Source of the DNA: Vulcanimicrobiota bacterium
Lineage (GTDB): Bacteria > Vulcanimicrobiota > Vulcanimicrobiia > Vulcanimicrobiales > Vulcanimicrobiaceae
Assembly (NCBI GenBank): GCA_014305015.1
Contig: JACRUB010000122.1
Location: 1-8,388, forward strand
Length of the DNA stretch: 8,388 nt
Reading direction: 5' to 3'
Shown: positions 6,860 through 8,388 of the stretch, piece after piece
Position numbering within the stretch: the first letter of the stretch is position 1
Layout: each line of letters begins with the position of its first letter
Notes under the pieces: model-generated
Database searches by the model: none
Seen by the model: only the letters and a program-made list of their open reading frames with translations
What the model was told of the DNA's origin: nothing
Made by a program: the position numbers and the translations under genes

Positions 6860-7938
6860 TCGCGTACCGGCATCTTGAGCGTAAAGGTCGAGCCCTTGCC
6901 GGGCTCACTTCGCACGTCGACCTTGCCGCCGTGTGCTCGCACGAGCGAGTGCACCAAGAACAGACCGAGCCCGCTGCCGCCGACGTTGGACGTGAGTTCG
7001 GAATCCACGCGATAGAAACGGTCGAAGATGAGCGGCAGGTGCTCTTCATGAATGCCGATGCCTTCATCGCGAATGTCGATGACGGTATGGCCGTCTTGTT
7101 CGCGCGCTGCAACCCGGACGGTACCGCCGCCGGGGGTATATTTGATAGCGTTATCGAGAATGTGCGTGAGCACGTCAACGATGCGATCGGGATCGCCGGA
7201 GACTTTCACGCCGTTGGTTTCGAGCTCAATGCGGTGCACGGAACCGTCGTACAAAAGATCGCCGACGACGCGTTCCAGAATCGTATCGAGCGAGAGTCGC
7301 ACGCGGCGCTTGAGCATTTGGCCTGCTTCAACTCTTGTGACGAGCAGCAAATCGTCGATCAAACGATTCAGGCGGTCGGTTTGCTGATCGACGACGCTCA
7401 AATATTCGACTCGCGCCTCTTCATCGAGTCCTGGGTTCAAAAGCAACGTCGAGCAGTACGCCTTAATGGCCGCGAGCGGTGTCTTGAGTTCATGCGAAAC
7501 CGTGCTCACGAACTCGTTTTTGAGTTGCTCGATTTCATCGGCGTGCCGCGCCGACATGCAGGTGACGAGCCAGCCGTCCGATTCTTCGCCGTTGCGCAGC
7601 GCTGTAACGTAAGCGCGAACGTCCGTGCGGAAGCCGGCCGGATCGAGAAAGGAAAAGCGTATTTCGTGCGCTACTCCGTCGCACGGAATATCCAAGATTA
7701 TCTGCAACTGGTTATTCGCAAGCAGCTCGCGAAAGGGTTTTCCGAGACAGCGTTGCGCGGAATAGCCCGTCAACGCTTCGGCCGCAAGATTCCAGCGAAC
7801 GATTCTGGCGGCTGCGTCGAGTTGAATAACCGCATCTTGAACCAGGCGCGAGAGCGCTTCATAGAGCGACTTGTACGAGAGAACTTCGGCGAGGAGATCG
7901 CCGCCTACGTCCGCAGGTATCGTCCGACCGATATCCAC
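6856..7938 (-). CDS. Soluble PAS-containing sensor histidine kinase
   Basis: A 360-residue kinase with no hydrophobic segment long enough to cross the membrane, so it is cytosolic. A PAS domain (about 25-130, with the AVIQLDAAARIVRWNLAAE pattern) precedes the HisKA domain. Its H-box FVSTVSHELKTPL carries phospho-acceptor H149. The HATPase_c domain shows the N-box HILDNAIKYTP (N263), G1 DEGIG (291-295), F-box FDRFYR (305-310) and G2 GGSGLGL (320-326). All catalytic boxes are intact. The GTG start at 7938 lies 34 nt inside the end of ftsX with only a weak GGA upstream. It is chosen because no later ATG, GTG or TTG precedes the PAS domain. Overlap with ftsX suggests translational coupling and possibly a functional link to FtsX. 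The downstream REC-GGDDF protein is its expected phosphotransfer partner. Signal unknown; no heme- or flavin-binding motif was recognised in the PAS. Confidence 0.93.
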   Translation of the reverse strand: MDIGRTIPADVGGDLLAEVLSYKSLYEALSRLVQDAVIQLDAAARIVRWNLAAEALTGYSAQRCLGKPFRELLANNQLQIILDIPCDGVAHEIRFSFLDPAGFRTDVRAYVTALRNGEESDGWLVTCMSARHADEIEQLKNEFVSTVSHELKTPLAAIKAYCSTLLLNPGLDEEARVEYLSVVDQQTDRLNRLIDDLLLVTRVEAGQMLKRRVRLSLDTILERVVGDLLYDGSVHRIELETNGVKVSGDPDRIVDVLTHILDNAIKYTPGGGTVRVAAREQDGHTVIDIRDEGIGIHEEHLPLIFDRFYRVDSELTSNVGGSGLGLFLVHSLVRAHGGKVDVRSEPGKGSTFTLKMPVRE

Positions 7939-8388
7939 GATGCAATAATTCCGACGGCGCTGCCGACCAGCAAGAGCTCCAGAGCTAGACGCACCGGATC
8001 GACGGTGCTTGCATTGAGCTGAACGAACGGTAATGCGGCGGCGAGTTTTGGAAAGAGCTCGTACTTCGCTATTGCAAGCAGAATGACGGCGATCACCGCG
8101 CCGACAAGCCCATCGAGAAATCCCTCGCAGATGAACGGCAAACGAATGTAGGCATTCGTTGCACCCACGAGCTGCATGATTGAAATCTCACGGCGCCGCG
8201 CAAAGACGGTCAGGCGAATTGTGTTCGAAATGATGATCGAAGCGAAGACGATAAAGAGCACGATCACCGACACGCCGATGTTTCCGAGAACCCTGCTGAG
8301 CTGTAGCAGCTTCGTAATGACATCTTGCCCGTAGTTGACGCTGCCGACGCCGGGAATCTTTTGAATGTGCGCAGAAACGGGCGCAGCT
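7905..8388 (-). CDS. ftsX: Cell division protein FtsX, C-terminal half (5' partial)
   Basis: The frame is open to the right edge. About 160 residues are visible; the GTG at 8271-8273 is internal, not the start. The upstream part reads IPGVGSVNYGQDVITKLLQL, the end of the extracellular domain and lead into the second membrane helix. The visible part then holds that helix (about 8215-8273), the cytoplasmic loop with SNTIRLTVFARRREISIM and QLVGAT, a third helix (about 8064-8123), and a fourth (about 7926-7991) ending RYLRT. The RRREI.IM.LVGAT segment is highly characteristic of FtsX. With the FtsE ATPase, FtsX forms an ABC-type complex that does not transport but transmits ATP-driven changes to envelope PG hydrolases at the division site. 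ftsE is expected just beyond the right edge. The last 34 nt overlap the kinase gene. Confidence 0.93.
   Translation of the reverse strand, partial: AAPVSAHIQKIPGVGSVNYGQDVITKLLQLSRVLGNIGVSVIVLFIVFASIIISNTIRLTVFARRREISIMQLVGATNAYIRLPFICEGFLDGLVGAVIAVILLAIAKYELFPKLAAALPFVQLNASTVDPVRLALELLLVGSAVGIIASWISVGRYLRT

Noticed and set aside
6931..8022. A long plus-strand open frame (363 codons) opposite the kinase and ftsX
   Set aside because: It is antisense to two clear genes with intact family motifs. Its translation shows no recognisable domain, and long antisense frames are common in GC-rich coding DNA.
7905..8273. A complete 122-residue small membrane protein starting at the GTG at 8273
   Set aside because: The frame continues upstream to the window edge with sequence typical of the FtsX extracellular domain end, so this is the C-terminal half of FtsX.

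Overview
This 8.4 kb window is moderately GC-rich, densely coding bacterial chromosome with no mobile elements, RNA genes or CRISPR arrays that I can see. The sequence does not name the organism. GC content near 58 %, an ftsX–PG hydrolase–S41 protease order, and frequent GTG/TTG starts would fit an uncultivated phylum of the Eremiobacterota (WPS-2) or Terrabacteria type, but that is a guess.

Layout: two plus-strand genes occupy 1–1867. The first is the C-terminal end of an RNA-binding protein that enters from the left edge. It has a TRAM-like domain followed by a long disordered tail with arginine blocks, and is probably an RNase E/G-type ribonuclease. It ends at a strong intrinsic terminator (1201–1232). 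Directly after the terminator comes a HAD-IB phosphatase of the MtnX/SerB kind. These two genes converge, across an 18 bp gap, on a minus-strand gene cluster that fills 1886–8388 and runs off the right edge.

In transcription order (right to left) the minus-strand cluster is: ftsX (5' end outside the window), a soluble PAS-HisKA-HATPase histidine kinase, a response regulator with REC and GGDEF-like domains, a coiled-coil M23/LytM peptidoglycan hydrolase of the EnvC type, and two tandem S41 C-terminal processing proteases. Neighbouring genes overlap by 34, 4 and 4 nt, or are separated by 43 and 3 nt, so this is almost certainly one operon with translational coupling.

Functionally the cluster looks like a cell-envelope remodelling module. 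FtsX (with FtsE, expected just upstream) is known in other bacteria to activate coiled-coil M23 proteins in the envelope, and S41 proteases are known to process or degrade envelope proteins, including PG hydrolases. The unusual point is that a complete cytoplasmic two-component pair with a GGDDF output domain sits between ftsX and its likely hydrolase partner. It is coupled to both by overlapping start and stop codons, which suggests a direct signalling link between division or wall hydrolysis and a nucleotide second-messenger-type output. That link is inference.
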